The notes under the pieces are model-generated. The model was not told where the DNA came from. It did no database searches and saw nothing but the letters and a program-made list of their open reading frames with translations. This document shows positions 29,295-39,454 of a stretch of 64,000 nt of DNA, piece by piece; positions within the stretch are counted from its first letter, which is position 1; every line of letters starts with the position of its first letter. The translations under genes were made by a program, and so were the position numbers. This DNA comes from a virus. The stretch covers positions 1-64,000 of IMG/VR virus record IMGVR_UViG_3300042890_001190. One strand, 5' to 3'.

Positions 29295-32200
29295 TTAGTT
29301 ACGATCTTCCATCGCCTTGACCCGTTCATTGAGCACTTGCATCCTGCGGGTGATCAGCTTTTCGACGGCTTGGATTGACTCTTTAGGAGCATCGCGCTCG
29401 AGCAGTGCCTTGCGGCGCTTGCGTAACTCCTGAACATCCTTGAAGGTCTTGTTGGCTAGAGGTAACAAGCGGGCTTCTGGATTCTCTTTAAGAAAGTCCC
29501 CAAGCGGCTCCTTGCGCTCCCTGCGGCCCGTGACCACGTTGTTCAACTCGTTCAGTTCCTTCATGTTCTTGTAGAACTTGTTGGACTCTGCTGCTGCGCT
29601 TTTCGTCTCGCCTACAAATCGGCCATACAGGGGTATCTTGTAAGGCGGCAGGTCCTCACCAGTGATGGTCTTGTCGATGGTGGTTGTGAGCTTCACGAGC
29701 TCCCGGCCCACACCGCCAGTTGCTTGGCCGATCAGGTATTCGATCTGCTCTGGCGTAGGACTGATGACGCCCTGCCGATCCTTGTCACCACCACTGGCGG
29801 CGTTCAAGAACTCAGCCAAGGCCGTGGTCAGGAAGTTGGCACCCTCTCGAGCCCGCGAATAGCCCGGCGTTGGGTTTAGGGAGAACATATCCTCCTTGGA
29901 GATCGGCTTGCCTGTGAAGTCCTTGTTCTCACCAAGCGCAACCAACGGGTCAAGGATAGTTGGAGTAATGGTCTGCACCGACCAGCCAGCGTTACCCACT
30001 GGGTTGAAGGCATCAAGGAACAAGCCAGTCAAATCCGTGACGCGGCGAGCCGTATCGTCAAAGCCAGACATGGCCCACTCAGTCAAGATGCGCGAGATGC
30101 CCGGTATGACGTGAAATCCTAGAGGCATCGGGAAGGCCACGTAATTGCCATTGCCAGTTGGGATCAGGATGTTTTTGGACCGGATGAACTCTGGAGGCTC
30201 CTCGTCATCGAACCCAGCGGCAGCCAAAAGCAAAGCCTGCATGGAGCCAAGCAGCAGACCGCCGGCCATGATCTTCTTGCCCATCGGCCCCTTGAGGGTT
30301 TCTACCATACGTGCAGAACCCTGCATGGAAGCGTTGAAGAACGCATACAGTGCGCCCATCTGCGTGGCTACATCACCCTTGCGGTTGAAGTTCACAGTCA
30401 GGTTTTTTGCCAAGGACGCGGCCTTCTGCTTGGCCTCGCTGTCGCTGAAGCCATCCTTCTTAAACTTCTCTTTGGCAACCTTGTAAGCCGACAGACGGAC
30501 GGCATTCTCAAGCGAGTCGTTGTAGTCGCTGAGCCAGTCAAAGACAGCGCGAGCACCAGCCTTAGCCTTGCCCTCGGTGATCTTCTCCATCTCGTTCAGC
30601 AGGGCCTCTGTGCGGTCCTGCGTGCGGCTAAAGTTATCCCTGAAGCCCGTCTGTCCACCTTCGCTTTGAAACTCCTTCCAGAGCTTCGCCATGTCGCTGT
30701 CAACCGTCTCGCCCTTGCGGCGCTTTCTCAGGCTGGAGTAGATCGCTCCCATTGAAGGAATGACCAATTTAGCAATTTCCTTTTGCTGACCAGCCAGCTC
30801 CGTAGTGGAGAGCTGAAGAGCGCCAGCCTGAATGTCGCGCAAAAAGTTGTACGGTCCGAAGATCGGGTTGTACTGCGTGTTGACCGAGGCCATCCAGCGG
30901 GTGACCTTTGCGATCATTCCCAAAGTGGTGCCAAGGTCCTGTGCGTCAAGGTTCTTCAGCGCCGTAGCAGCGCGTGCAGAGCGAGGGTCTTTGGGGTTGA
31001 AGAGGACGTACCGCTTCTCGCCGTTGACGCGAGTAGACAAGACGAAATCGTTCTCGCGCAGCTTGGTGTTTACCCTGCTGATGACCTCGTTTTTCTTCGG
31101 GTCCAGCACGCGCTGCTTTGGCTCCTTCATTAAGAACTTAACTGCGTCCTCATCCAACCCCATGGCGCGAAGCTCGTCAATTGCATCCTCTGGAATCTTC
31201 TCGGCATCAGGGTTGATAGCCATCCAGAAGTCTGGGTTCGGAGCCTCCAAGGCAAGGCCGTACACAGCCTGTGCAACGCGGTTCTTTTCCGTCAGGGCAA
31301 TGGCGTTGTTGCGAGCGGCGATCACGTTACCGATGATGTCCACCACGTTGCGTTTCGAGCCCATGGCGGAGCGGCTAAAGTCACGGCGAACGTCAAAGCC
31401 CCGGCCAGTTCCAAAGCTGCCAAAGTTGTAGTCGAAGTCCATCTCTTCGCGCATCAGTGGAACGTAGTTAGGGAATGCTTTTTCCCAGCCCTCAACGGTC
31501 TCGGCCTTTTCGTAGCCAGTGTCCACCAGTAGTTTGCGCGTGCCCTTGGTGATGCCATCTACGCGCTTGGCTAACTCTTCGTACTTGGCCTTAGTGTCGG
31601 CGTCCAAATCAGCAAGGTACTTGCGTGCAGCCTCTGTGGTGACGCTAGAGCCGCCGTCTTGCATCTCAGGACGATTGGGATTGCGCTTGGCAACGAGCTT
31701 GTTGTAGTCCTCTGCATGGCGGTTAAGCAGGTACTTCTCCAACGCGCCAATAGTCACATCTTTCTTCTGCATGTCCTGCAAAAGAGGAAGCCACTCGTTA
31801 TCTTGGAACAGCTTGGAAGCCTCAACCGTGCGACCGTGGTACAGCTCCTCTTGCAGGTACGGGTTCCACTTAGTTGCAATCTCTTTGCCTGTGCTCTTGA
31901 CGGCTTCTATGACGCGCTTAATGTCGATGTTCTTGTCGAGCAGCTTGTAGATCAAGCCGTCTTGCAGCTCCATCTTTGGATCGGTCGTGATAGACCAAGT
32001 GCCAAGCACGGGCTCGCCAAAGATGTTCTGGTGGGCAGGGTTGACCTGCATGGCATTGATGTCAGCAGACCTGCCACCCAAAGAGTCTTGACGAATAACG
32101 GAAAAAAGTTCGCCAACATCTGAGGTGTATGTTGTCTTCACGTTGCGCGGATCGTCAAGTCGGGCATAGGAGAAAACAAAGGCATCCTCGTCATCTGTGG

Positions 32201-35200
32201 CGTCCGGCTCTTCCTCTTTGCTGACGCCGAAATACTCGCCATCGACGTTGGCGATGTAGTCCCAGTCTTGCCACAGGCTGAATGAGTTACTGTCGGTGAC
32301 GCGCTTAAGCTTGTCGTTAGGCTTCTTCAGTAGCTTCCTTGCTTCATACAGGTTGTATGCCTCTGGCCCACCGGGGAAGTCGCCAATCTCCGTGTTGTCA
32401 CGCACGTCCTCATCCATTGCGGCAATGGCGTCGGCGTCCTTGTAAATCTGGCTTTTGTTTTTGGCAGTTACTTCTCCAGCACCTCGATCTGCGAGTTGCG
32501 CAGCTCTGCCGACAGTAGCGCGTTCTGTGCCAGCTTCGGGTTGAACTGCTGCACCTTCAACAGATCTTGCGGGCTGAATTTTGATTCCAAAAGTGCTTCT
32601 CTTTGTTGTGCCTGTTGCTCTTGCTTCTTGCGATCCATCTTGAATCCTTTCGATAATGGATTGAATTTGTGAGTATGCCTCTGGCGCGTTAGTTTGTAAA
32701 TCAACGGGCGACACAAAATAGTAGGCAAACGCCTGAGCGAAAGACTCCTCCTTGGGTCGCACTCTTCCTCTAAACTGCGGAGCAAACGGATACGCCATTG
32801 GGTGCTGAAGCTTGTTTGCGCTATTGGTGTACCAACCTTGCAGCTCTGCATGAGCCTTGGCCCAGCTTGCTTTCTCGGACGGCTTTCCGCCAGCCGTGTC
32901 CACCGCATGAGCAAGTTCATGGATTAAGGTTTGCAGCTTTTCCGCTTTTGATGAATCTTTCCATTTTTTGGCGATCATCAGTGAGCCGCCTGACGACATA
33001 ACCGCAACTACATCCATGCGAGTTGAGCCGGCAGCAGTTACGTTACCAAGCACCAACGGGGGCATGCCAAGATCAAGAGCGTCAGACGCGAGCCCAACAA
33101 TTTCTTTTACCTGAGCAGAGGTGAGGTCTGCTGGCTTTAAGAGTTGAGTCTTGTTGGCGGACCGCGCTCTAAAAGGAAGGATGGGGAATCTAAGCTTTAA
33201 CGCAAAATTCTCCATAGCCTCTTTGCGCTCTTGCTCTGGGCTGATTGCAACAACCTTTGGCTCTGGCGTCGGCTCTGGCTCAGGTTGATTGAAGATGTCG
33301 CCAGTCGTATCCTGACGACCTTCTTCGCGGGTCAACTCAAACTGCCCAGCACCAGCCTCAGACTCTTTGCGAATCTGCTCGCGCTCATCAAGCTCTGGGG
33401 CTTTTGCCTTGCGCTCTTCTTCCTCAGCCACTTGATCTTTGGTCGGGCTCTCGAGCTTCAGGCGCTCCTCTTCCAAGCGCTTGCGCTCCTCCAGTAGACG
33501 AGCCTCACGCTCGTTTAGCTGCTCTTCTCGATCAAGCTGGGCTTTGCGTTTCTCGAAGTCGGAATCTGCCTTTTCCGCTTCGCGCTGTTCAGGAGTTCTA
33601 TCCGCTTCTGGGGCGGCAGGCTCCTGAGTAGCTTGATCAAGCTCTCTTTGTTCATCGGCGGCATATTGAAGCTCCTTGTTAATTTCATCATCAGACAGTA
33701 AATCTTGAATCTGACGCTCAATCGACTCAATATCATTTTCAACTTGCTGGATGGCAAGCTCTGTTTCGTAGGTGTAGGGCTGGTTATTGCGCAGCTTATC
33801 GCGGACGTATTCCGCCGACTCGCTGTTCACATAGTCGGGGCTATCCGGGCGCATCTTCACAGGCAAAAAGATGTCCAGCTTTCCGCTATCAACCATGTCT
33901 TCCATGGATGCACCGAGCTGACCTTTTGGTGCCTTCAAATTTAGGAATGGGTTCTTGCCAACTTGGCGAGCGCGGCCACCCAACTCAGACAATTCTGCGT
34001 CTCTAAGCGTGCCTCGTAGCACCTGCGAAAGACTGGTTCCGGATGTTCTCTTTTCAAGCTTGTCTCGCTCGGCAATAGCAAGCGCTTGGTCCTGCGTCAG
34101 CTTTTCAACCTCAGCCTCAACCTCGGGAATCATGGGCTGGGGCTGACCCTCCAACCTTCCAAAACCTTTGAGCTCTTTACCCGTGAGTGGATCAACAGGT
34201 GGTGCTTCGCGAGCCTGCAGTTCTCCAAGCTCCATGTTGCCAACAACCACGTTGCGGCTTTCGACAGGAGGCAGTTCAGCTTGACCAAACACACTGGTCT
34301 TTGTGGCCTCTGCGTCAGCTTCACGATTTCTCTTCAGGGTCTCGGCCTCGGAACGCAAGCGCTCAATGTCGCGCCTGAGCACTTCATCAATTTGCTCTTT
34401 AATCCTGCCCAGCAGCTTTTTGTTTTCGGGCGTCTGAGGCTCTTGAAGCAAGCGCTGTCTTTCTTGCTCAAGAACGGCGTAATCGTCACGCTGAGGAGCC
34501 ACGCCAGAAGGTCCGGCGGCTTCACGCCCACCAGAAACTGGTTCCGCTAATGGTTCTTCGCGCACACCAATCTGGTCATCCGGCTTTGTCCCAGAAATGG
34601 ATGGTGGCTTAACGTATGGCTCAGGTGTCGGCTCTTGCACGGAGCTTGGTGTGGGCGCAAGTGGAGTGCTTGGTGCGACCGGAGGTTTCTTGGCCTCCTC
34701 TTCGGCGATGCGTTTTGTTTCAGCCTCTTCGCCAAGAATCCGCTCCGCCTCGCCGCGAGCTTGCCTTCGTAGACCAGCTTCGGTTCCGCCAGTCACAGCA
34801 CCAAGGCCAGCGCCAGCAAGAGCTTCCAAAGTGCCTGAGCTTGCAACTCCACGCATGGTGGGTACATCAAAGCCCTCACGCTGCAGAGCGATGTTCTTTG
34901 CCACTTGCTCTTGTGAGCCCTGCAAAAGCTCAGGCACCGATTCGGTAACGGCAGTTCTTGCTGCACCCTCGGCCACTTCTCGCGTAGCGCCCTTGGCGGT
35001 TTCCTTGCCGGCAGCCTTGGTCAAGATGCGCCGCGCAGCACTCTCCACACCGAACCTGCCGCCTACCGCGCCAAGGCCAGCGCCCAGCAGAATCTGGTCC
35101 AAGTTTTTGCCGCCATATTCCTGCGCCTGAATGGCGGCCTGCTCCGCCTTGGCCTCGTCAATGCCAGCCTCGCGCAGTGCAGCTTTGGTTTCTTCGTAGA

Positions 35201-35708
35201 TGCCGCCCTTAATGGAGCCAGCACCCATGCCAGCACCAATGCCCACGCCAGCGGCTTTCAAGCCTAAAGCGCCAGCGCCTAGCACCTTGGCACCCAAGAT
35301 GCCCAAAACAGCGGGTGCGGCAGTACCAAAGCCTTGCGCCAGCAGGTCAACGGGAGCAACAGAGAACGCCTTAAAGCCAGCCTTAACCTGATCCATCATG
35401 CCCTTGTCTTCTGCGTCTTTGAGGATGCGGGAAACCTCTTTCTCGTCGTTCTTCGACTGAGCAGACATCAAACTTGACAGGTAACCTTCAGCACCCTTGA
35501 GGGCCTCGGATGCACCAGTGCCAGCACCAAACGCATCGGCAATCATCCTCACACCAGTTACAGCGCCGCGACCGACACTCAATGGAACGTCAGCAACTTG
35601 ACGCAGGAAGCCGGACTCTTCCTTTGGTGCAACTGGCTTTGCATCGAACTGATCAAAGAAGTTACCCGATTCGGGAGCCGTGTCAAACTGGTCGAAGAAA
35701 TTTGCCAT
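29295..35708 (-). CDS. giant polyvalent virion protein with zincin protease motif
   Basis: 2137 residues. N-terminal tandem NFFDQFD motif; residues ~100-220 are Gly/Ala-rich and hydrophobic (membrane-active type); residues ~330-850 are charged coiled coil and linkers. A zinc-protease site HELAH lies at 930-934 with a likely third ligand in PKEESFAQAFAYYF. The C-terminal ~900 residues include YNPIFGPYNFLRDIQAGALQ, typical of large polyvalent phage proteins (LPD38-like). Such proteins are packaged in the capsid and ejected with the DNA. It is last in the virion operon. Confidence 0.82.
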   Translation of the reverse strand: MANFFDQFDTAPESGNFFDQFDAKPVAPKEESGFLRQVADVPLSVGRGAVTGVRMIADAFGAGTGASEALKGAEGYLSSLMSAQSKNDEKEVSRILKDAEDKGMMDQVKAGFKAFSVAPVDLLAQGFGTAAPAVLGILGAKVLGAGALGLKAAGVGIGAGMGAGSIKGGIYEETKAALREAGIDEAKAEQAAIQAQEYGGKNLDQILLGAGLGAVGGRFGVESAARRILTKAAGKETAKGATREVAEGAARTAVTESVPELLQGSQEQVAKNIALQREGFDVPTMRGVASSGTLEALAGAGLGAVTGGTEAGLRRQARGEAERILGEEAETKRIAEEEAKKPPVAPSTPLAPTPSSVQEPTPEPYVKPPSISGTKPDDQIGVREEPLAEPVSGGREAAGPSGVAPQRDDYAVLEQERQRLLQEPQTPENKKLLGRIKEQIDEVLRRDIERLRSEAETLKRNREADAEATKTSVFGQAELPPVESRNVVVGNMELGELQAREAPPVDPLTGKELKGFGRLEGQPQPMIPEVEAEVEKLTQDQALAIAERDKLEKRTSGTSLSQVLRGTLRDAELSELGGRARQVGKNPFLNLKAPKGQLGASMEDMVDSGKLDIFLPVKMRPDSPDYVNSESAEYVRDKLRNNQPYTYETELAIQQVENDIESIERQIQDLLSDDEINKELQYAADEQRELDQATQEPAAPEADRTPEQREAEKADSDFEKRKAQLDREEQLNEREARLLEERKRLEEERLKLESPTKDQVAEEEERKAKAPELDEREQIRKESEAGAGQFELTREEGRQDTTGDIFNQPEPEPTPEPKVVAISPEQERKEAMENFALKLRFPILPFRARSANKTQLLKPADLTSAQVKEIVGLASDALDLGMPPLVLGNVTAAGSTRMDVVAVMSSGGSLMIAKKWKDSSKAEKLQTLIHELAHAVDTAGGKPSEKASWAKAHAELQGWYTNSANKLQHPMAYPFAPQFRGRVRPKEESFAQAFAYYFVSPVDLQTNAPEAYSQIQSIIERIQDGSQEARATGTTKRSTFGIKIQPARSVEGAAVQPEAGTERATVGRAAQLADRGAGEVTAKNKSQIYKDADAIAAMDEDVRDNTEIGDFPGGPEAYNLYEARKLLKKPNDKLKRVTDSNSFSLWQDWDYIANVDGEYFGVSKEEEPDATDDEDAFVFSYARLDDPRNVKTTYTSDVGELFSVIRQDSLGGRSADINAMQVNPAHQNIFGEPVLGTWSITTDPKMELQDGLIYKLLDKNIDIKRVIEAVKSTGKEIATKWNPYLQEELYHGRTVEASKLFQDNEWLPLLQDMQKKDVTIGALEKYLLNRHAEDYNKLVAKRNPNRPEMQDGGSSVTTEAARKYLADLDADTKAKYEELAKRVDGITKGTRKLLVDTGYEKAETVEGWEKAFPNYVPLMREEMDFDYNFGSFGTGRGFDVRRDFSRSAMGSKRNVVDIIGNVIAARNNAIALTEKNRVAQAVYGLALEAPNPDFWMAINPDAEKIPEDAIDELRAMGLDEDAVKFLMKEPKQRVLDPKKNEVISRVNTKLRENDFVLSTRVNGEKRYVLFNPKDPRSARAATALKNLDAQDLGTTLGMIAKVTRWMASVNTQYNPIFGPYNFLRDIQAGALQLSTTELAGQQKEIAKLVIPSMGAIYSSLRKRRKGETVDSDMAKLWKEFQSEGGQTGFRDNFSRTQDRTEALLNEMEKITEGKAKAGARAVFDWLSDYNDSLENAVRLSAYKVAKEKFKKDGFSDSEAKQKAASLAKNLTVNFNRKGDVATQMGALYAFFNASMQGSARMVETLKGPMGKKIMAGGLLLGSMQALLLAAAGFDDEEPPEFIRSKNILIPTGNGNYVAFPMPLGFHVIPGISRILTEWAMSGFDDTARRVTDLTGLFLDAFNPVGNAGWSVQTITPTILDPLVALGENKDFTGKPISKEDMFSLNPTPGYSRAREGANFLTTALAEFLNAASGGDKDRQGVISPTPEQIEYLIGQATGGVGRELVKLTTTIDKTITGEDLPPYKIPLYGRFVGETKSAAAESNKFYKNMKELNELNNVVTGRRERKEPLGDFLKENPEARLLPLANKTFKDVQELRKRRKALLERDAPKESIQAVEKLITRRMQVLNERVKAMEDRN
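32468..32638 (-). CDS. nested overlapping ORF, 56 aa (candidate)
   Basis: Inside the giant gene in another frame: MDRKKQEQQAQQREALLESK then FSPQDLLKVQQFNPKLAQNA and a helical end. AAAGGA lies seven bases before the ATG. The product reads as a normal charged helical protein, while the giant protein in the same stretch is a low-complexity linker. Could be an overprinted gene or chance; coding not proved. Confidence 0.35.
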   Translation of the reverse strand: MDRKKQEQQAQQREALLESKFSPQDLLKVQQFNPKLAQNALLSAELRNSQIEVLEK

Positions 35709-35714
35709 GGTCGA

Positions 35715-37505
35715 TTACTTTTGCAGGTATTGAGCGGCGGCACCCTTGCCGTACTTCTGGTCGAATTGTGCAGCAAGTCCGGGGTTTTTCCTAAGCGCAT
35801 CAATTGCAGCAGCAGGCGCACCACCGGTGGGGGCGGCACCAGCCTCCCCAATAGCCCGCTCAATGATCAGTTTTGACAATCTGTCGCGCTGAGCCTGCAA
35901 GGTTCCAAACTCAGGAGCCTTTGGGTCCATGAACTCAAGTCGGGAGTCGATGTCTTTTACGGCGTCACGCAGCTTTCTTGTCTGAGCGTTATCCGCGCCG
36001 ACGCCAGCAGTTCCGGAGCCACCCTTAATCTTGGACATGCGCTCCAAATAAGCGTCAGCCTCGGCTTGTTGACCCTTGGCAAGCATTGCCCTGTAGTTGG
36101 ATTCAATGCGCTCGGCCTCACTTGGGCGATTGGCTGTTGCCGCCTGCAACTTGGCGATCTGCAGTTGGGTTAAGCGTCCCTCCTCAGCCGTTTTGGCGGT
36201 AATGTCCTGACCGCGCATCTGACCAAGAGTCTGACTGCGCTCACGATTTGCGGCAGCCACGCTCTTCTGGTCTTCGCCAAACAAAGTGCTGCCAGATTTG
36301 TAGCGCTCTTTACCGACAGCAAGGTTTTCTTTGTTGATGGCATTGATGGCATTCAGCATCTCGCGCTGGCTTGCCATATCCATGTCGTAAGTCTCCCGGC
36401 CAGCACGCTCACCTGCGGCACTAGCCCCGCCGTAGCCCTGACCAAAGCCGCGCAACGTAGCGCCAAGCTCTTCCATGGGCCGACCGGCAGCCTGCTTAGC
36501 TTGACGTTGTTTCATCAGGGCCAGCAAGCCACGCTCTTCCTCGCCAAACTTCTTGTCCAAGCCGTACTGGGATGCGAACTTCCCCTCTTGCGCCATGGCG
36601 TCTTCTGGAGTCATGGCTTTGGCTTTTTCGCGAACAGCTTCCAGCGACAACTTTGCCACTTCGTCTTGCGGCGTCATAGCGGCAGCAGCACCGGGCAGTC
36701 CGGGTTGAGGCGCTGGTGCAGCGGCCACCGGGAGGCGAGGTGCAGCGGGAGGGGCTGATGGCGCTGCCTTGGCTCCCATTTGCTGAGCAGCACCGGGCAA
36801 GCCAGCGGGCATGCGCGGATCAGCAAACTTTGGGGCAGTCATTGGGCCAACGCGCTTCATGGTTTCCGCAGTGGCATTGGGGTTAGCCATCCGCGCTGCT
36901 CGCTCCGGTGCAATTTCCCGACTTTGGCTCAGCATACGTTGACGCTCACGTTGTGCAAATTCCTCTTGGTCCGCGCCCTCGGATTCACGCATTTTTTTTG
37001 CATACACCTGAACATCGGGACTAAATTGAGTGCGCTTACCCTCGCCCATCTCAATAGACTCTTGCTTGTACTTTTCCTCAACGCTGCCGCCTTCAGCAAA
37101 AGCGATGATGCCGCCACCAGCGTACTCAAACATATCGCCGCGCATAGGGATGGAGGCTAAGCCGCCACCAGCCATCATTGCTTCGGGCTGCTGCTCTGGC
37201 TGCGGAACACCAGCAGGTGTCGGCATTGGGCCGCGAGGCTGTGCTTGCTGCTGAGCAACTTGCTGCTGCTGCATCTGCTGAAGAGCCATCAAGCCAGCCT
37301 TCTGCTCGACCTGCTCCTTGATGCTGGGCTGAGGAGCTTGCTGACCGCCCTGCGCAGTAGCCATCTGCTTTTGCGACAGCTCGCGGCGCTGCAACTCACC
37401 CAGCGCCAAGTAAGGAGGCACCTCGGGGTTCATGCCGTTGGCGTACTGTTGCACCACCTGCATGGGCAGGTCTTTAAGGCGTTCGTTGATCTGTACGAGG
37501 TTCAT
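35715..37505 (-). CDS. Gln/Gly-rich virion protein
   Basis: 596 residues. N-terminal MNLVQINERLKDLPMQVVQQ with PEVPPYLALGELQRR; a Gln-rich coiled coil (~70-95); Gly motifs GGGLASIPM, YAGGGIIAFAEGG (~128-140); Pro/Ala linkers; C-terminal coiled coil. The 'AGGGI.aFA.GG' motif is shared by virion proteins of many aquatic podo-like phages. Probably an internal or ejected virion protein acting with the giant protein downstream and its neighbour upstream. Confidence 0.72.
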   Translation of the reverse strand: MNLVQINERLKDLPMQVVQQYANGMNPEVPPYLALGELQRRELSQKQMATAQGGQQAPQPSIKEQVEQKAGLMALQQMQQQQVAQQQAQPRGPMPTPAGVPQPEQQPEAMMAGGGLASIPMRGDMFEYAGGGIIAFAEGGSVEEKYKQESIEMGEGKRTQFSPDVQVYAKKMRESEGADQEEFAQRERQRMLSQSREIAPERAARMANPNATAETMKRVGPMTAPKFADPRMPAGLPGAAQQMGAKAAPSAPPAAPRLPVAAAPAPQPGLPGAAAAMTPQDEVAKLSLEAVREKAKAMTPEDAMAQEGKFASQYGLDKKFGEEERGLLALMKQRQAKQAAGRPMEELGATLRGFGQGYGGASAAGERAGRETYDMDMASQREMLNAINAINKENLAVGKERYKSGSTLFGEDQKSVAAANRERSQTLGQMRGQDITAKTAEEGRLTQLQIAKLQAATANRPSEAERIESNYRAMLAKGQQAEADAYLERMSKIKGGSGTAGVGADNAQTRKLRDAVKDIDSRLEFMDPKAPEFGTLQAQRDRLSKLIIERAIGEAGAAPTGGAPAAAIDALRKNPGLAAQFDQKYGKGAAAQYLQK

Positions 37506-37514
37506 CTTGCTTCC

Positions 37515-39443
37515 TTATGTGGGTGCTGTCTGGCCGAGGTTTGCCAGTTTGTCGTATAGCTTTTGCAAGTCCGCAAGCCCCGATCCAATCCTGCCCAACT
37601 CCGTGGTGTTGCTTGTGGTCGCAGTCGTTGTGACCGGGATGCCTTGCAGCAAGTCTTTTTGGTACTGGGGCATCTTGTAAGCAAAGTCACGCTGCTCTTC
37701 AAACTGCGCCTTGTCGGCGGCCATGCCTTCGGAGGTAATGCCGCGCTGGACAGCACCCAGACCGGACAACTGGTCAATGCTCTTCATGCCAAAGTTGGCT
37801 CCGAATTGACGCGAAGACTCTTCGTCGCCACGATCTTTCGCATACTGTTGTTGAGCCAAGTCATAGGCAGTCTTGTACCCCGTGCCGAGCACGCCAGCCT
37901 GCTTGTCCAGCAGGTTGCGACGACCCTCAGACTCCATAATGGCCTGACGACTGCCGCCGAATGCACCAGCTTTGGTCAAGCGACCGGCGTCTTCCAATCT
38001 GGCAATCTGAGACTGGCGGTTCAGCTCTTTGAGTTGCGGATCAAGTGAAGCCTGCAGGTACGGGTTCATGTACTGTTGAGCCATCTGCGGGGTAAACGTG
38101 TTGGTGAACTGACCCGGCTGGTAACCAGCTTGCGCCATCTCGCTACCGCCAGCAAACGCTTGCTGCTGAAGGTCTGACGCGCCAGCGGTAAGGGGGCCTT
38201 GGTAGGCTTGATACGGAGCATTGGCTAGTGCCGCGCCTTGAGCAAGGTAGTTGGTGACGTACTCGCCAGCCCAAGGGGATAACTGAGATGACGCCGAGGT
38301 ACCGTATGGGATGACCCCACTGCCAGCTCCACCAGCACCACCGGCGGCACCGCCGGCTGCGCCAGCGCCACCTGCAACAAGGTTGCCAGTGTTGAACTTC
38401 TGCACCGCGCCACCGCCAGCGTAAGCAGCAGCCAAGCCGCCCATGGTGAACTCGTCAGGGTTGATCTCCTTGCCCTGCTCGGTCGTGCCGGTGCGTGCCT
38501 TGCGGATTCGATTCATCATCTCATAGAGCTTTTGAGCGCCAGCATCAGAGTTACCGTTGCCCAAATGAGATACCACGTCAGCCGGAATGACAAACTCTCC
38601 GTGACTGAGCGCAGCAGGTTGTTCACCATCAATGCTACTTGGAATTTTGTCAGCCATTCCATCTGTTTCTCCTTGCAGGTAACGCCCTGCGTCAGCAATA
38701 CCACCTGCCGCCATCGGAATGCCGCCTTGCTCGGTAAGTTTGGCCGGGATTTGCGGCAAGCCCGCACCAGTCGTTTCCGTATTGGATACGGGTTGAGGGT
38801 TGTATGCCATTTTCATCTTTCCCGCCCATGGGTTGGCTGCTGGTGTCGGCGTAGTTCTTGCGGCAGCTTGTAGGCCGGAGGCTTGTGCCGTGGATGCGGC
38901 CTTTGCCGCAGACATAGCGTCCGCATCCCCTTGGGGTACATACTGAGTGTCGGTGAAATACTGACGGCCAGTGGAGCCGGGGACGCGATTGGGATCGTTG
39001 TACTGAACCTGCTCGCGCACAGCATCGAGCTTGGGGATTGGCTTGTTGTAGCCGCCAGTCTGAACCTCATTGCCGCCTGTCAGCATTTTTAAGGCTACTG
39101 CAGCGGTGCCTAAGCCAGCCAAATTAACTGATCCGCTGCTTGGGTCAAACAAGTATTTCTTTAAAAACGCGCCAGCTTTATCACCTAAAGTTGACTTGGC
39201 CAAGTTTGCTAGTGCGTTTAGCTGGTTTGAGTCGGTAATGGTGTTGAGCTTTCCAAGCTCCTCTGGGGTCAGGTTTCCGTAACCAGACCAATCCACGGCG
39301 GAGTCGTCATACGCCACCGACCCTAAGTTCAATCCAGAATCGTCAAATGCGTTTTGAGTCATGTAATTCATGAACTCTTGATCGCCAGCCGACACATCGT
39401 AATCCCGCGCACCAACCGTATCTTGTTCGTCTTCGTATGACAT
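37515..39443 (-). CDS. Gly-rich virion protein
   Basis: 642 residues. Residues ~275-330 hold LSHGEFVIPADVVSHLGNGN with AGAQKLYEMMNRIR, a signature of virion proteins in aquatic phages, then MGGLAAAYAGGGAVQKFN and an Ala/Gly tract. The C-terminal third is coiled coil with QSQIARLEDAGRLTKAGAFG and SGLGAVQRGI. No enzyme domain. Likely an internal virion or tail-tip component; the shared YAGGG motif ties it to its neighbours. Confidence 0.72.
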   Translation of the reverse strand: MSYEDEQDTVGARDYDVSAGDQEFMNYMTQNAFDDSGLNLGSVAYDDSAVDWSGYGNLTPEELGKLNTITDSNQLNALANLAKSTLGDKAGAFLKKYLFDPSSGSVNLAGLGTAAVALKMLTGGNEVQTGGYNKPIPKLDAVREQVQYNDPNRVPGSTGRQYFTDTQYVPQGDADAMSAAKAASTAQASGLQAAARTTPTPAANPWAGKMKMAYNPQPVSNTETTGAGLPQIPAKLTEQGGIPMAAGGIADAGRYLQGETDGMADKIPSSIDGEQPAALSHGEFVIPADVVSHLGNGNSDAGAQKLYEMMNRIRKARTGTTEQGKEINPDEFTMGGLAAAYAGGGAVQKFNTGNLVAGGAGAAGGAAGGAGGAGSGVIPYGTSASSQLSPWAGEYVTNYLAQGAALANAPYQAYQGPLTAGASDLQQQAFAGGSEMAQAGYQPGQFTNTFTPQMAQQYMNPYLQASLDPQLKELNRQSQIARLEDAGRLTKAGAFGGSRQAIMESEGRRNLLDKQAGVLGTGYKTAYDLAQQQYAKDRGDEESSRQFGANFGMKSIDQLSGLGAVQRGITSEGMAADKAQFEEQRDFAYKMPQYQKDLLQGIPVTTTATTSNTTELGRIGSGLADLQKLYDKLANLGQTAPT

Positions 39444-39454
39444 CTTGATTTCCT

